Source: Cyanobacteria bacterium UBA11370 (lineage in GTDB: Bacteria > Cyanobacteriota > Cyanobacteriia > Cyanobacteriales > Coleofasciculaceae). Taken from it: a stretch of 25,206 nucleotides of DNA. Numbering within the stretch: position 1 is the first letter of the stretch; each line of letters begins with the position of its first letter. Made by a program: the position numbers and the translations under genes. The notes under the pieces were generated by a model. The model ran no database searches and had not been told where the DNA came from. It worked only from the letters and a program-made list of their open reading frames with translations. Of this stretch, positions 1 through 8,097 are shown piece after piece. The DNA lies in the NCBI GenBank assembly GCA_003486645.1, contig DNGI01000057.1:1275-26480 (forward strand), given 5' to 3'.

Positions 1-879
1 AGCCAGTTCTCGCACCAATTCAATTTCGGCATCACTCCATTGGCGGCGGCGATCGCACTGCTGCAAACTAATTAAACCATTGGGTTCGTCTTTATAAGAG
101 GTAGAAACGACTAGCACGGATTGCTGTTGAAATTCACTAGGAAGGATTTGATCGACTACCACAGGTCCAGAACTCAACAGCGCTTGTTTAAGAGCGGGTT
201 CAGATTCTAATTTAATCTGTCTTGCCAACATTGAACTAAACGGTTCTTGGCAATACTCCGCCTCCACCTTAACGGTTAACTCGTCAGAGTCGTAGGAACA
301 AATAATACAACGGCTGACTTGTAAAGCCTTTCCCAGACTTTCCACAGTCTGTTGCCAAATGGTATCTAAATCCAGAGTGCGACGAATTTTCCGGGCAATT
401 TGGGTTAAGAGTTTTTGGTTGGGGTCTACACTTAAAGGGACGAGAGAGTCAATCACTTTCTGTACCGAATCTTCCGGTAACAGATGTCCGATCGCCAAAA
501 CCTTCGTTGCCTTGCCATCCGCTTCTAAAATCGGGCTAATCACTAACTCAAAAGGAAAACAGTGATTTTGGTAACAAAACGAATGGATACAACGTTCAGG
601 GGTTCGTTGTTCCAAAATCCGGTGAAGTTGATCCTGATAGGCATCGAGGGCGATCGGATGAAATGTCTCGCTTAGGGGTAGTCCAATCACTTGCTCTTCT
701 GTCAGACCCTGTTGCTGGGCATCTCGCCAGTAAAATGAGAGGTACTGACCCGACGCATCTTGAGTAAACACCAGATCGGACGCTAACCCCTGCAAAAAGC
801 TAGGCTTGCCTTGTGCAGTAGTTGATTCCATAGTGGTACAGCCAAATCGAGGATTTTGGAAATTAGCAGGAGCAATCAT
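1..879 (-). CDS. PAS/GAF-domain sensor protein, N-terminal part (runs off the left edge)
   Basis: This gene reads leftward and is cut by the window edge, so only 293 codons are visible. Translating the minus strand gives an N-terminal PAS-like region (roughly residues 30-125, with a FTQDASGQYLSFYW stretch). A GAF-like domain follows (roughly residues 160-290, with DLDTIWQQTVESLGKALQVS and ending in WSDAEIELVRELA). In cyanobacteria this PAS-GAF order is common at the front of cytoplasmic sensor histidine kinases and diguanylate cyclases. The output domain lies outside the window, so the enzyme class is not decided. The longest frame begins at ATG 879, directly after an in-frame TAG. A second in-frame ATG at 831 is possible, and neither has a convincing Shine-Dalgarno. 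No membrane segment is seen in the visible part. The bound ligand is unknown. Confidence 0.75.
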   Translation of the reverse strand, partial: MIAPANFQNPRFGCTTMESTTAQGKPSFLQGLASDLVFTQDASGQYLSFYWRDAQQQGLTEEQVIGLPLSETFHPIALDAYQDQLHRILEQRTPERCIHSFCYQNHCFPFELVISPILEADGKATKVLAIGHLLPEDSVQKVIDSLVPLSVDPNQKLLTQIARKIRRTLDLDTIWQQTVESLGKALQVSRCIICSYDSDELTVKVEAEYCQEPFSSMLARQIKLESEPALKQALLSSGPVVVDQILPSEFQQQSVLVVSTSYKDEPNGLISLQQCDRRRQWSDAEIELVRELA

Positions 880-1100
880 CTACAAGAAACCTGAAAACTA
901 AATGCGATGACAGGATTAGCAGTCCTTCTTAGGTGTAAATGCCACCCCTAACATCCCGGAGTCTCAGGTAAGCTTTTAGGGCAAGGGAGTTACGGAGTTA
1001 AGGATGAAAGATCTACGGATGAGTTAGCTTTTGAGATTAGGGTGCGACCGAGAATCGGCGATGCGGGTTTCTCCTTTTCTCATCCTTATATCTTTAACAC

Positions 1101-1331
1101 TTAATCGTTCCATTCGCCTCTCGGCGGTACGGGCGGATTTCGTTTTAAAGTACGAGTCAGTTCATCATCCCGATCGCGCTCACCTCTAAGCCATTGCCGA
1201 ATTGCCGTTTCTATTACTTTAGAAGGATCGTTGGTCAAATGCTTGATCTGGTCTAACAGTTCAGCATCCAAATGGATAGAAATTTCTTCCTTGTCCGTTG
1301 AATGCTCTCGATGTACGGCAGGATTGTTCAT
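1101..1331 (-). CDS. Small ribbon-helix-helix antitoxin-like protein
   Basis: This is a 76-residue protein beginning MNNPAVHREHSTDKEEIS. A short beta stretch (EEISIHLDAELLDQIKHL) is followed by two helices (DPSKVIETAIRQWLRGE), the pattern of a ribbon-helix-helix DNA-binding fold of the CopG/CcdA/ParD type. The basic, proline-rich tail ends in PPVPPRGEWND and resembles the toxin-binding tails of type II antitoxins. I chose ATG 1331. An in-frame TTG at 1355 would add eight residues, but it overlaps a possible -10 element (TATAGT, 1355-1360 on the minus strand), so it may lie at or before the transcript start. No toxin gene sits on either side: lepA is divergent upstream and about 220 bp of non-coding DNA lies downstream. 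It may be an orphan antitoxin or a plain regulator. The fold is a motif-level call. Confidence 0.7.
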   Translation of the reverse strand: MNNPAVHREHSTDKEEISIHLDAELLDQIKHLTNDPSKVIETAIRQWLRGERDRDDELTRTLKRNPPVPPRGEWND

Positions 1332-1522
1332 GTTTGGCGTGTTGTTGTTCCCCAACTATACATTTTAGGATAACTGGCAATGAGCGCACCTGGAATGTTT
1401 GAAACGCCTTCTCAGCTTTCCGTACCGGGATTCTATCCGGATTGGTGGTAGAAACATTAAAATACATTAAGTACTACTCCAATTTCGGGTTGCCGATTTC
1501 CTGAAAGTCATCCCCAATTCTT

Positions 1523-3334
1523 ATGACTGACGTTCCTGTCTCTCGCATTCGTAATTTTTCAATTATTGCCCACATTGATCATGGCAAATCCACGTTAGCT
1601 GATCGCCTGTTGCAGACTACAGGTACTGTAAGTGACCGAGAAATGAAAGAACAGTTCCTAGATAACATGGAATTGGAACGAGAACGGGGAATTACAATCA
1701 AGCTGCAAGCGGCGCGGATGAACTATACGGCTAAGGATGGTGAGCAGTATGTTCTTAATCTAATCGACACTCCGGGTCATGTGGATTTCTCCTATGAGGT
1801 GTCGAGATCGCTGGTTGCTTGCGAAGGAGCGCTTTTAGTGGTAGATGCTTCTCAGGGCGTTGAGGCACAGACTCTGGCGAATGTTTATTTAGCCTTAGAG
1901 CATGACCTCGAAATTATCCCGGTTTTGAATAAAATCGACTTACCCGGAGCCGAACCTGAACGGGTAATCGGTGAAATTGAGGAGATTATTGGTCTTGATT
2001 GTAGCGGAGCGATTAAGGCATCCGCTAAGGAAGGCATCGGAATTGATGAGATCCTTGAGTCTATTGTACATCTTGTACCACCCCCAAAGGATACCGTTAA
2101 CCAACCATTACGAGCCTTAATTTTTGATAGTTACTACGATCCGTACCGGGGGGTGATTGTTTATTTCCGGGTGGTGGATGGTAGGGTGAAAAAGGGCGAT
2201 CGCATTCGCTTGATGGCATCGGGGAAGGAATACGAAATTGATGAACTGGGGGTACTTTCTCCGACTCAAGTGCAAGTGGATGACTTGCACGCGGGTGAGG
2301 TGGGGTATTTAGCGGCTGCGATTAAAACGGTTGAAGATGCTCGTGTGGGAGATACAATTACCCTAGCTGCGACTCCAGCGGATATCCCGTTACCCGGATA
2401 TGCGGAAGCGAAGCCTATGGTATTTTGTGGGTTGTTTCCTATTGATGCGGATCAGTATGGCGATTTGCGGGAAGCGTTGGAAAAGCTGAAGCTGAATGAT
2501 GCTGCATTACATTACGAACCGGAAACCTCTAGCGCGATGGGATTTGGTTTCCGTTGTGGCTTTTTGGGCTTACTGCACATGGAAATTGTCCAGGAGCGAT
2601 TGGAACGGGAATACAATCTGGATTTAATTATTACTGCGCCTTCGGTGGTTTATCAAGTTTCAACCCTAAAAGGTGACGTTTTTGAGATTGATAATCCTAG
2701 TCATCTTCCTTCTGCCCAAGAACGGGAAAAAATCGAAGAACCTTATGTTCAGGTGGAGATGATTACGCCTGAAGCTTACGTCGGTACGTTGATGGAATTG
2801 TGTCAAAATCGACGTGGCGTTTTTAAGGATATGAAGTATTTAACTCAAGGGAGAACCACGTTAGTGTATGAATTGCCGTTGGCGGAGGTAGTGACGGACT
2901 TTTTCGATCAATTAAAGTCGAGATCCCGTGGGTATGCCAGTATGGAATATCACCTGATTGGTTATCGAGAAAATCCTTTGGTTAAGCTGGATATTCTGAT
3001 TAATGGAGATACGGTTGATTCGTTAGCAATGATTGTTCATCGAGATAAAGCTTACTATGTCGGTCGTGCCTTAGTCGAAAAACTTAAAGAATTAATTCCC
3101 CGACATCAATTTAAAATTCCGATTCAAGCTTCAATTGGGAGTCGCGTGATTGCTAGTGAACATATCCCAGCGTTACGTAAAGATGTTTTAGCAAAATGTT
3201 ACGGTGGTGATATTTCTCGGAAGAAGAAATTACTTCAGAAGCAAGCGAAGGGGAAGAAGCGAATGAAATCTGTGGGTACAGTTGATGTTCCCCAAGAAGC
3301 ATTTATGGCAGTCTTGCGCCTCGATCCGCAGTAA
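1523..3334 (+). CDS. lepA: Elongation factor 4 (LepA), ribosome-associated GTPase
   Basis: This 603-residue protein is full length for LepA/EF4, the translational GTPase that binds ribosomes and is linked to back-translocation or initiation efficiency. The GTPase motifs are complete: G1 AHIDHGKST (16-24), switch I RGITI (55-59), G3 DTPGH (82-86) and G4 NKID (136-139). Domains II and III and an EF-G-like domain V follow. The LepA-specific C-terminal domain ends with the basic stretch [20 protein letters not shown] before the final [16 protein letters not shown]. It starts at ATG 1523; no clear Shine-Dalgarno is visible, as is frequent in cyanobacteria. It is transcribed divergently from the antitoxin-like gene and convergently with the sugar transferase, so it looks like a single-gene unit unrelated to the EPS locus. 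The identification is secure. Confidence 0.98.
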   Translation: MTDVPVSRIRNFSIIAHIDHGKSTLADRLLQTTGTVSDREMKEQFLDNMELERERGITIKLQAARMNYTAKDGEQYVLNLIDTPGHVDFSYEVSRSLVACEGALLVVDASQGVEAQTLANVYLALEHDLEIIPVLNKIDLPGAEPERVIGEIEEIIGLDCSGAIKASAKEGIGIDEILESIVHLVPPPKDTVNQPLRALIFDSYYDPYRGVIVYFRVVDGRVKKGDRIRLMASGKEYEIDELGVLSPTQVQVDDLHAGEVGYLAAAIKTVEDARVGDTITLAATPADIPLPGYAEAKPMVFCGLFPIDADQYGDLREALEKLKLNDAALHYEPETSSAMGFGFRCGFLGLLHMEIVQERLEREYNLDLIITAPSVVYQVSTLKGDVFEIDNPSHLPSAQEREKIEEPYVQVEMITPEAYVGTLMELCQNRRGVFKDMKYLTQGRTTLVYELPLAEVVTDFFDQLKSRSRGYASMEYHLIGYRENPLVKLDILINGDTVDSLAMIVHRDKAYYVGRALVEKLKELIPRHQFKIPIQASIGSRVIASEHIPALRKDVLAKCYGGDISRKKKLLQKQAKGKKRMKSVGTVDVPQEAFMAVLRLDPQ

Positions 3335-3372
3335 ACTAAACGCTAATAACCCAAGTTGCTATTTCCTGGGAT

Positions 3373-3416
3373 TTGGGGAGATGGGGGAATGGGATGGGGA
3401 GATGGGGAGATGGGGA
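3373..3416 (+). repeat. G-rich GGGGAGAT-type repeat, quadruplex-capable
   Basis: About 44 bases just downstream of lepA are made of four to five runs of three to five G separated by short A/T-containing spacers, mostly in the unit GGGGAGAT. G runs on the plus strand would be present in any read-through lepA transcript, where they could fold as a quadruplex. Such GGGGAGATGGGG stretches belong to low-complexity repeats often seen between cyanobacterial genes. The sequence directly shows the runs; any structure or function is inferred. Confidence 0.75.
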
Positions 3417-3424
3417 AACTAGCG

Positions 3425-3450
3425 AATCCAAAATCCAAAATCCAAAATCC
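3425..3450 (+). repeat. Short tandem AATCCAA heptamer repeat
   Basis: Just over three copies of the heptamer AATCCAA stand in tandem between lepA and the convergent sugar transferase gene. A degenerate CCTAATCCAGAATC follows. This is a short tandemly repeated repetitive (STRR-type) sequence of the kind dispersed in cyanobacterial genomes. It is adjacent to the G-rich repeat, so the two form one composite intergenic element. Confidence 0.75.
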
Positions 3451-3496
3451 CCTAATCCAGAATCGAATGACGTTCTCGTTTCTAATTTTGAATGGA

Positions 3497-4975
3497 TTAG
3501 TAAGCACCTTTCTTTTGCAAAATCACAACGGCTGTTCGCATTAAAATCTTTAAATCTAGCCAAAGTGACCAGTTTTCCATATAGAACGTATCTAGGCTTA
3601 AAACGTCTTCAAAACTAAGAATATCGGAACGCCCAGACACTTGCCAAAGTCCGGTTATACCCGGCAAAACTAACTGACGAATAAAGTGGTGTTCTGAAAA
3701 TTTACTCACATCTCGCGTCGGTAAAGGACGGGGACCAACGAGACTCATTTGTCCACAGAGAACGTTCACCAATTGGGGCAGTTCGTCTAAACTATAGCGA
3801 CGTAATAACTTTCCGACTCTGGTAATTCGTGGGTCATCTTTAATTTTAAAGAGGACACCATCTTTCATTTCATTGCGGGCTTCTAATTCTCTCATGAGTT
3901 CGTCAGCATTAGTAAACATGGAACGAAACTTCCACGCTTTAAATCGAACACCATGTAAACCAACCCGTTCCTGTTTATAAATAATCGGTCCTGGAGAATC
4001 TTGTTTGATCAGGCAGGCAATGTACAGTAATAGAGGAGCTAGGAAAACGAGTAATAACCCCGAAACAAGAAAATCAAAACATCGCTTTGCCCAAAAATCA
4101 AATCCTGTAATGATAGGCGGAAAAAAATTGATGGTAGGAATTCCACCAATCAGGGAAATTTCTGACTTCTGATAACAGGATTCTACATCTATACACAGAA
4201 CCCGCAAGGTAATGCCTGCATTACGAAAGTTCCAGTAAAGAAACATCCGCTCATCTTCCTTGATCGTTCGCCAGTAACAAACAAATACTTCGGCTATTCC
4301 TAAAGACTTGATTTTTTCAGTAATTCCTTCAATGTTTTCTTTTCGTACTGAATGAGCATCCAGGGTATGAATTTGTCCGTAACAATCTTCTCGTTTTAAT
4401 AAACTGATGGCTTTATCCCGATCTTCGGCTGGACAAATGACTAGAGTTGGATAGCGGATTAAGCCTTGTTTCCGAAGCTGTTTCAGAAGTAAATCAACTC
4501 CAAATCGACCCACACAAACTAGGGATGCGCTGAATAGGATTGATAAAATATAAGTCGAGCGGGAAATAAATACATCAGAGTTAACCAGAAAAGCGATCAG
4601 AAGCAAGAGAATGTGAGCAAACGTTACAGTAGTGATCAGACTTAAATAGTCCAATCGTCTTTCTCCAGCTTTATATAACCCCTGTGTCCCAATTAAACTA
4701 ATTTCAATCGTAATAACGATCAGTAAAGATAAGGGGTTAGTGCCCACGTCCCAAAACGAATTTACCTCAGTGCCATAAATTCCTGCCATGACCCATGCGA
4801 GGGACAGAAGAGCAGCATCTACTACCATTAGTGTGAGAATACGTAGCCAGTGAGCATAGGCATTCCGGCGTAGTCTCACACCAACTGGGTTGCGTAGATC
4901 GGGTATATCAAGTGGTTTAGATGAAAACTCTCTAACACTGACGCAATTATTATAACTCATACTTAGCACGCCCAT
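3497..4975 (-). CDS. Exopolysaccharide-initiating polyprenyl-phosphate sugar phosphotransferase (WbaP/HpsD type)
   Basis: This 492-residue membrane enzyme is inferred to transfer a sugar-1-phosphate from a nucleotide sugar to undecaprenyl phosphate at the inner face of the plasma membrane, the committed step of EPS repeat-unit assembly. Four N-terminal hydrophobic segments lie roughly at 45-65, 82-102, 112-132 and 142-162. A soluble CoA-binding-like domain spans about 175-285, and a further hydrophobic segment about 300-322. The bacterial sugar transferase domain then carries KFRSM (349-353), LDELPQL (396-402), GPRPLP (414-419) and [13 protein letters not shown] (438-450). It ends in QKKGAY, a usual tail for this family. 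Starts at ATG 4975 or ATG 4960 are both possible, and neither has a strong Shine-Dalgarno. It is divergent from the wzc operon across a long non-coding region. The sugar used cannot be read from sequence. Confidence 0.93.
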   Translation of the reverse strand: MGVLSMSYNNCVSVREFSSKPLDIPDLRNPVGVRLRRNAYAHWLRILTLMVVDAALLSLAWVMAGIYGTEVNSFWDVGTNPLSLLIVITIEISLIGTQGLYKAGERRLDYLSLITTVTFAHILLLLIAFLVNSDVFISRSTYILSILFSASLVCVGRFGVDLLLKQLRKQGLIRYPTLVICPAEDRDKAISLLKREDCYGQIHTLDAHSVRKENIEGITEKIKSLGIAEVFVCYWRTIKEDERMFLYWNFRNAGITLRVLCIDVESCYQKSEISLIGGIPTINFFPPIITGFDFWAKRCFDFLVSGLLLVFLAPLLLYIACLIKQDSPGPIIYKQERVGLHGVRFKAWKFRSMFTNADELMRELEARNEMKDGVLFKIKDDPRITRVGKLLRRYSLDELPQLVNVLCGQMSLVGPRPLPTRDVSKFSEHHFIRQLVLPGITGLWQVSGRSDILSFEDVLSLDTFYMENWSLWLDLKILMRTAVVILQKKGAY

Positions 4976-5513
4976 TTCTAGCCGATCAGAAGACTATTTA
5001 ATAGGTAACCCTCTGAGTTAAGGGAGCTTCAATCACGGGTTACTTGAAGGAACAATCAGCCAATAGAAACACCCAGAACTTAAATGGAACACCTTTAATT
5101 TGCCAACTTGTTAACTTTTTTTCACACCTCCCCGAACCAGCAGCCGTATAGTAGTGCTATTCCGCTCTAATTCTAAACATACTGCCGGAATTTAGCTCCC
5201 TAGATTATTAAATTTCTACCTTGAGAGCGATAGAGTGTAGTTAACTTAACTGAGTGTCCCTTATTCTTTTGATGCAAGTTTAACATGAACTTGAGGTAAA
5301 ATCTTTGTATCCTGTGTAAAAAATGTGTACACCAGTGAAGGGTAAAGCTAGGAGTTAGTTAACAAATTTTAACTGCAATGCCCAGTCTTAATGCTAAAGC
5401 AGACGACAAGAATCAGCCGATGTGATGGGTGACGGATTGAGAGGGTGACTCTTTCTAAACTATGTCTAAAGATAGTTGGGATTCGGGGGAACATAAGTTA
5501 CCCATGATGAAAT

Positions 5514-5543
5514 GGGGAAAGGAGAAGGGAGAAAGGGAAGAGG
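5514..5543 (+). repeat. 30-base uninterrupted polypurine tract
   Basis: Thirty consecutive purines on the plus strand, with one G4 and two G3 runs among A-rich spacers, lie about 285 bases upstream of the wzc start. The composition is plain in the sequence. It resembles the GGGGA-type low-complexity repeats seen after lepA and may be another member of that dispersed family, or could form a triplex. No function can be assigned. Confidence 0.6.
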
Positions 5544-5626
5544 CTGATGCCAGAGTCCTTTCGTTTTTATTTTTTTATCTCCCAAAGAAATAATAATAGG
5601 GTTTTCCGAAATTCTTGCTACACAGT

Positions 5627-5650
5627 CATCGGGAGCATCGGGAGCATCGG
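5627..5650 (+). repeat. Tandem 9-bp repeat CATCGGGAG
   Basis: Two and two-thirds exact copies of CATCGGGAG stand head to tail about 180 bases upstream of wzc. A 9-bp period in a promoter region could be a protein-binding array or a slippage-prone microsatellite. Nothing else supports either role. Confidence 0.7.
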
Positions 5651-5750
5651 AAATTTCTCCTCTGTAGGGAAACATTGGGTTCATTGATAAAACCCTATGT
5701 TGGGTCATCAGGAGTCGGCGAGCAGAAATTGTTGTTGTCTGTAGATAATT

Positions 5751-5758
5751 AAGGAGGG
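5751..5758 (+). promoter_or_regulatory. Strong Shine-Dalgarno (AAGGAGGG) not placed for wzc
   Basis: AAGGAGGG is the best anti-Shine-Dalgarno match near the wzc operon, yet it lies about 70 bases before the wzc ATG at 5827. It is followed after three bases by GTG 5762, which opens a 19-codon frame. The site therefore appears to serve a leader peptide or is a chance purine run. GTG 5772 is too far away for good pairing, and its frame overlaps wzc out of phase. Confidence 0.4.
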
Positions 5759-5761
5759 AAA

Positions 5762-5821
5762 GTGGATCTGTGTGAATACGTCACCCAAAGCCAAATCAGT
5801 GGTGACACAACGAGTGAGTAA
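5762..5821 (+). CDS. Possible 19-codon leader peptide upstream of wzc
   Basis: A short frame opens at GTG 5762 directly after AAGGAGGG, encodes VDLCEYVTQSQISGDTTSE and stops at TAA 5819-5821, five bases before the wzc ATG. The wzc start has only a weak GAGTGAG upstream, so translation could be coupled through this frame. The peptide has no obvious run of one amino acid and so does not look like a classic attenuator. The spacing from GGAGG to GTG, four bases, is a little short. It could be accidental. Confidence 0.25.
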   Translation: MDLCEYVTQSQISGDTTSE

Positions 5822-5826
5822 TATAT

Positions 5827-8088
5827 ATGGAATCTACAGACTATATAGATTTTCAAAAGTATTGGCTTGTCCTGAAACGGCGTTGGTTGCCTGCTGTGGG
5901 AGTTATGGGAATTGTGGTTTTCCTGACGGCCTTAGTGGTATCCCGAGGAGAGCGATCATATATGGCTAGTGGCAAGCTCTTATTCAAGGAAGATCGTTCA
6001 CCTGCCTTAGCAGGGATAGATAACGCGATCGATGATCTCAAAGGTTTGACTCTAACGAGTGAACCACTCTCTACCGAAGCAGAAGTCATTCGTTCAATTC
6101 CTGTTTTTCAAAAAACGCTGGAGGCTTTAGATCTCAAAGATAGTGAAGGCAAACCTATCAGCATAGACCAGCTTGCCGTAGGACTAGGGGTGGAACCCAT
6201 TAAAGGAACCGATGTTTTGTTAATTAGCTATCAGCATCGTGATCCAAAGGTAGCGGCGGCTGTAGTTAATAAACTGATGGATGTTTACATCCAAAACGAT
6301 ATCCATACAAACCGGGCTAAAGCCGCTGCCGTGCGAGAGTTTATTACGAAACAACTCCCTAGCGTTGAAGCAAATGTCAGACAATCTGATGTAGCTGTGC
6401 GTAGGTTCAAAGAACAGAATCGAGTTGTTGATTTAGGACAGGAACAATTAAGGACGGCAGAGGTTATTTCTGAGTTAGATAACCAAATTGCCACAACCCA
6501 GAGTGAACTCGCTTCATTAAATGCAAAGACAGACAAATTTCGTAACGAGTTACGGTTAGATTCAAAGCAGGCTTTAGCCGCTTGGTCTCTAAGTGAATCC
6601 TCCTCGATCCGAGAGGCACTGACACAATGGGATGAGGTCACGCGTCAACTTACCGTTGAACGAACCCGTTACCAGAAAGGACACCCAAAAATCATGAATT
6701 TAGAGCGCCAAGAGGCAGCGCTTAATACCTTACTTCAAGAGCGAATTAGGCAGGTTCTCGGTGAGTCGTTACAAGTGCCAACCGGAACAGGACTCTCAGC
6801 AGAACAATTTTTGCAAGAATTACCCCAAGACTCACTCGGAAATTTACAACTCGGAGAGCAAAAGATAACGCTTTTGGCAAGGTATGTGGATTTAGAAGCC
6901 GATCGCTTGGGGCTAAGTAAGAAGCTAACAGCTCTAAGAGATGCCCGCTCAAATTATAAAGAACGGGCGAATGTTATGCCTGGAATTGAGCAAAATCTGA
7001 AAGAACTAGAGCGGCGAGCTGAGGCAGCTCAATCAACCTACCAACTTCTGCTAACAAAGCTTCAAGAAACACGACTGGCTGAAAATCAAAATGTCGGGAA
7101 TGCTCGGATTATTTCAAAAGCGATGGTTCCCGAATATCCAGTTAGCTCGAAGAAAAAAGTAATTTTATTAGCAGGAGGTCTGGTTGGAATATTATTAGGT
7201 ATTGCTACAGCATTTTTACTCGACCTAATCGACAATTCGGTTAAAACAGTCAAAGAGGCGAAGGAGTTGTTTGGTGTTACTTTACTAGGCGTTATTCCAG
7301 CGTTTGGCAAGTCAGGAAAAACGGGTCTGCCTTTTGGAGATTCAGAACGAACTTATTCTAAAATTATTGTTCGAGATTTGCCCCATTCTTTGATTAGTCA
7401 AGCCTATCAAATGCTGCAAGCTAATCTTAAATTCTTGAGTTCTGATAAACCTCTCCAAGCCATTGTCGTAACCAGTTCTGTACCAGGCGAAGGGAAGTCT
7501 GATGTCTGTGCTAATTTAGCCACAGCAATGGCTCAAGTCGGTCGCCGAGTTTTACTTGTGGATGGTAATATGCGCTATCCCTCCCAACATCATTTTTGGG
7601 ATTTAACTAACTCAGCAGGTTTAAGTAATATTCTGGTTGGTGAGGTTGAATTCAAAGCCGTTGTCGAGTCAGTTATTCCAGGGTTGGATGTGTTAACGGC
7701 TGGAGTAATACCCCCTAATCCAGTCGCCTTGCTTGACTCCAAGCGGATGGCATCATTAATGGAGGCTTTTTCTAAGGATTACGACTATGTAATTGTTGAT
7801 ACTCCCTCTTTAGCTGGTTTTGCAGATGCACCGATTCTCGGCAAAATGGCTGATGGAATTTTACTGGTTGTGCGACCTAGAGTGGTCAATTCAGCGAGTG
7901 CAAATGCAGCTAAGGAATTTTTAGCACGCTCAGGTCAGAATGTATTAGGTTTAGTGGCGAATGGGGTCATGATTAAAAATGAACCTGACAGTTACTTCCA
8001 CTACACTAATAAAAACGAATACCTCCAGCAACTTAGTTCTAACCAGCAAAACACTCCATTTGTTCCTAGTAGTAAGATTTCTCAGTGA
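5827..8088 (+). CDS. Wzc-type polysaccharide co-polymerase / BY-family tyrosine kinase
   Basis: This 753-residue inner-membrane protein is inferred to control chain length and export of the EPS with Wza and Wzy. It has an N-terminal Wzz region with a first membrane segment near 20-39, a long coiled-coil periplasmic part (about 160-430), a second membrane segment near 444-466 and a cytoplasmic kinase domain (about 530-715). Kinase motifs are Walker A PGEGKSD (553-559), Walker A' DGNMR (579-583) and Walker B VDTP (657-660). A tail with Tyr 723, 726 and 732 is a small tyrosine cluster for autophosphorylation. Family Walker A' is normally DxDxR; here the second Asp is Asn 581, so kinase activity may be altered. 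The start is ATG 5827, the only start after an in-frame TGA at 5815. It ends nine bases before the next gene. Confidence 0.93.
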   Translation: MESTDYIDFQKYWLVLKRRWLPAVGVMGIVVFLTALVVSRGERSYMASGKLLFKEDRSPALAGIDNAIDDLKGLTLTSEPLSTEAEVIRSIPVFQKTLEALDLKDSEGKPISIDQLAVGLGVEPIKGTDVLLISYQHRDPKVAAAVVNKLMDVYIQNDIHTNRAKAAAVREFITKQLPSVEANVRQSDVAVRRFKEQNRVVDLGQEQLRTAEVISELDNQIATTQSELASLNAKTDKFRNELRLDSKQALAAWSLSESSSIREALTQWDEVTRQLTVERTRYQKGHPKIMNLERQEAALNTLLQERIRQVLGESLQVPTGTGLSAEQFLQELPQDSLGNLQLGEQKITLLARYVDLEADRLGLSKKLTALRDARSNYKERANVMPGIEQNLKELERRAEAAQSTYQLLLTKLQETRLAENQNVGNARIISKAMVPEYPVSSKKKVILLAGGLVGILLGIATAFLLDLIDNSVKTVKEAKELFGVTLLGVIPAFGKSGKTGLPFGDSERTYSKIIVRDLPHSLISQAYQMLQANLKFLSSDKPLQAIVVTSSVPGEGKSDVCANLATAMAQVGRRVLLVDGNMRYPSQHHFWDLTNSAGLSNILVGEVEFKAVVESVIPGLDVLTAGVIPPNPVALLDSKRMASLMEAFSKDYDYVIVDTPSLAGFADAPILGKMADGILLVVRPRVVNSASANAAKEFLARSGQNVLGLVANGVMIKNEPDSYFHYTNKNEYLQQLSSNQQNTPFVPSSKISQ

Positions 8089-8097
8089 TCAACCCTT

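Larger units (their letters stand above)
4976..5826. promoter_or_regulatory. 851-bp non-coding region between divergent EPS genes
   Basis: This stretch separates the initiating transferase from the wzc operon and must hold promoters for both directions. I see no convincing protein-coding gene except a possible 19-codon leader ORF at its right end. An inverted repeat GTAACCC/GGGTTAC (5005-5011 and 5037-5043) lies in the probable leader of the minus-strand gene. A weak plus-strand promoter candidate is TTGAGG (5291-5296), 18 bases, TGTAAA (5315-5320). Other elements are an AGTTAA/TTAACT dyad (5357-5374), a 30-base polypurine run and a 9-bp tandem repeat, the last two listed separately. No known riboswitch was recognised. 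The length suggests multi-input regulation or an undetected small RNA; this is inference. Confidence 0.5.

Noticed and set aside
359..565. 68-residue plus-strand frame
   Set aside because: It lies inside the PAS/GAF sensor gene on the opposite strand, has no motif and no ribosome-binding site.
1261..1467. 68-residue minus-strand frame upstream of and overlapping the antitoxin-like gene
   Set aside because: It overlaps the RHH coding frame out of phase and its composition is not protein-like; no motif recognised.
3336..3618. Frames of 62-81 residues on both strands after lepA
   Set aside because: They are translations of the G-rich and AATCCAA repeats (giving GFWILDS and GDGGMGWGDGEMG type strings) and partly overlap the sugar transferase end.
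5316..5331. NtcA-like GTA...TAC site upstream of wzc
   Set aside because: The spacer is nine bases, whereas the NtcA consensus needs eight, and no well-placed -10 element follows.
5466..5708. 80-residue minus-strand frame in the wzc upstream region
   Set aside because: It is made from the polypurine tract and the 9-bp tandem repeat (PLPFLPSPFP and DAPDAPDD); no ribosome-binding site or homology pattern.
5772..5969. 65-residue frame starting at GTG 5772
   Set aside because: Most of it is an out-of-phase shadow of the wzc 5' end; the Shine-Dalgarno at 5751 is too distant.
6285..7310. Several minus-strand frames within wzc (for example 6285-6641, 6746-6952, 7086-7310)
   Set aside because: All are antisense shadows of the long, motif-verified wzc gene.
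7495..7503. Asp 559 after GKS in Walker A of Wzc as a loss-of-function change
   Set aside because: The residue after GK[S/T] varies in BY-kinases (Phe in E. coli Wzc), so this alone is not abnormal; only the Walker A' change was kept as a finding.
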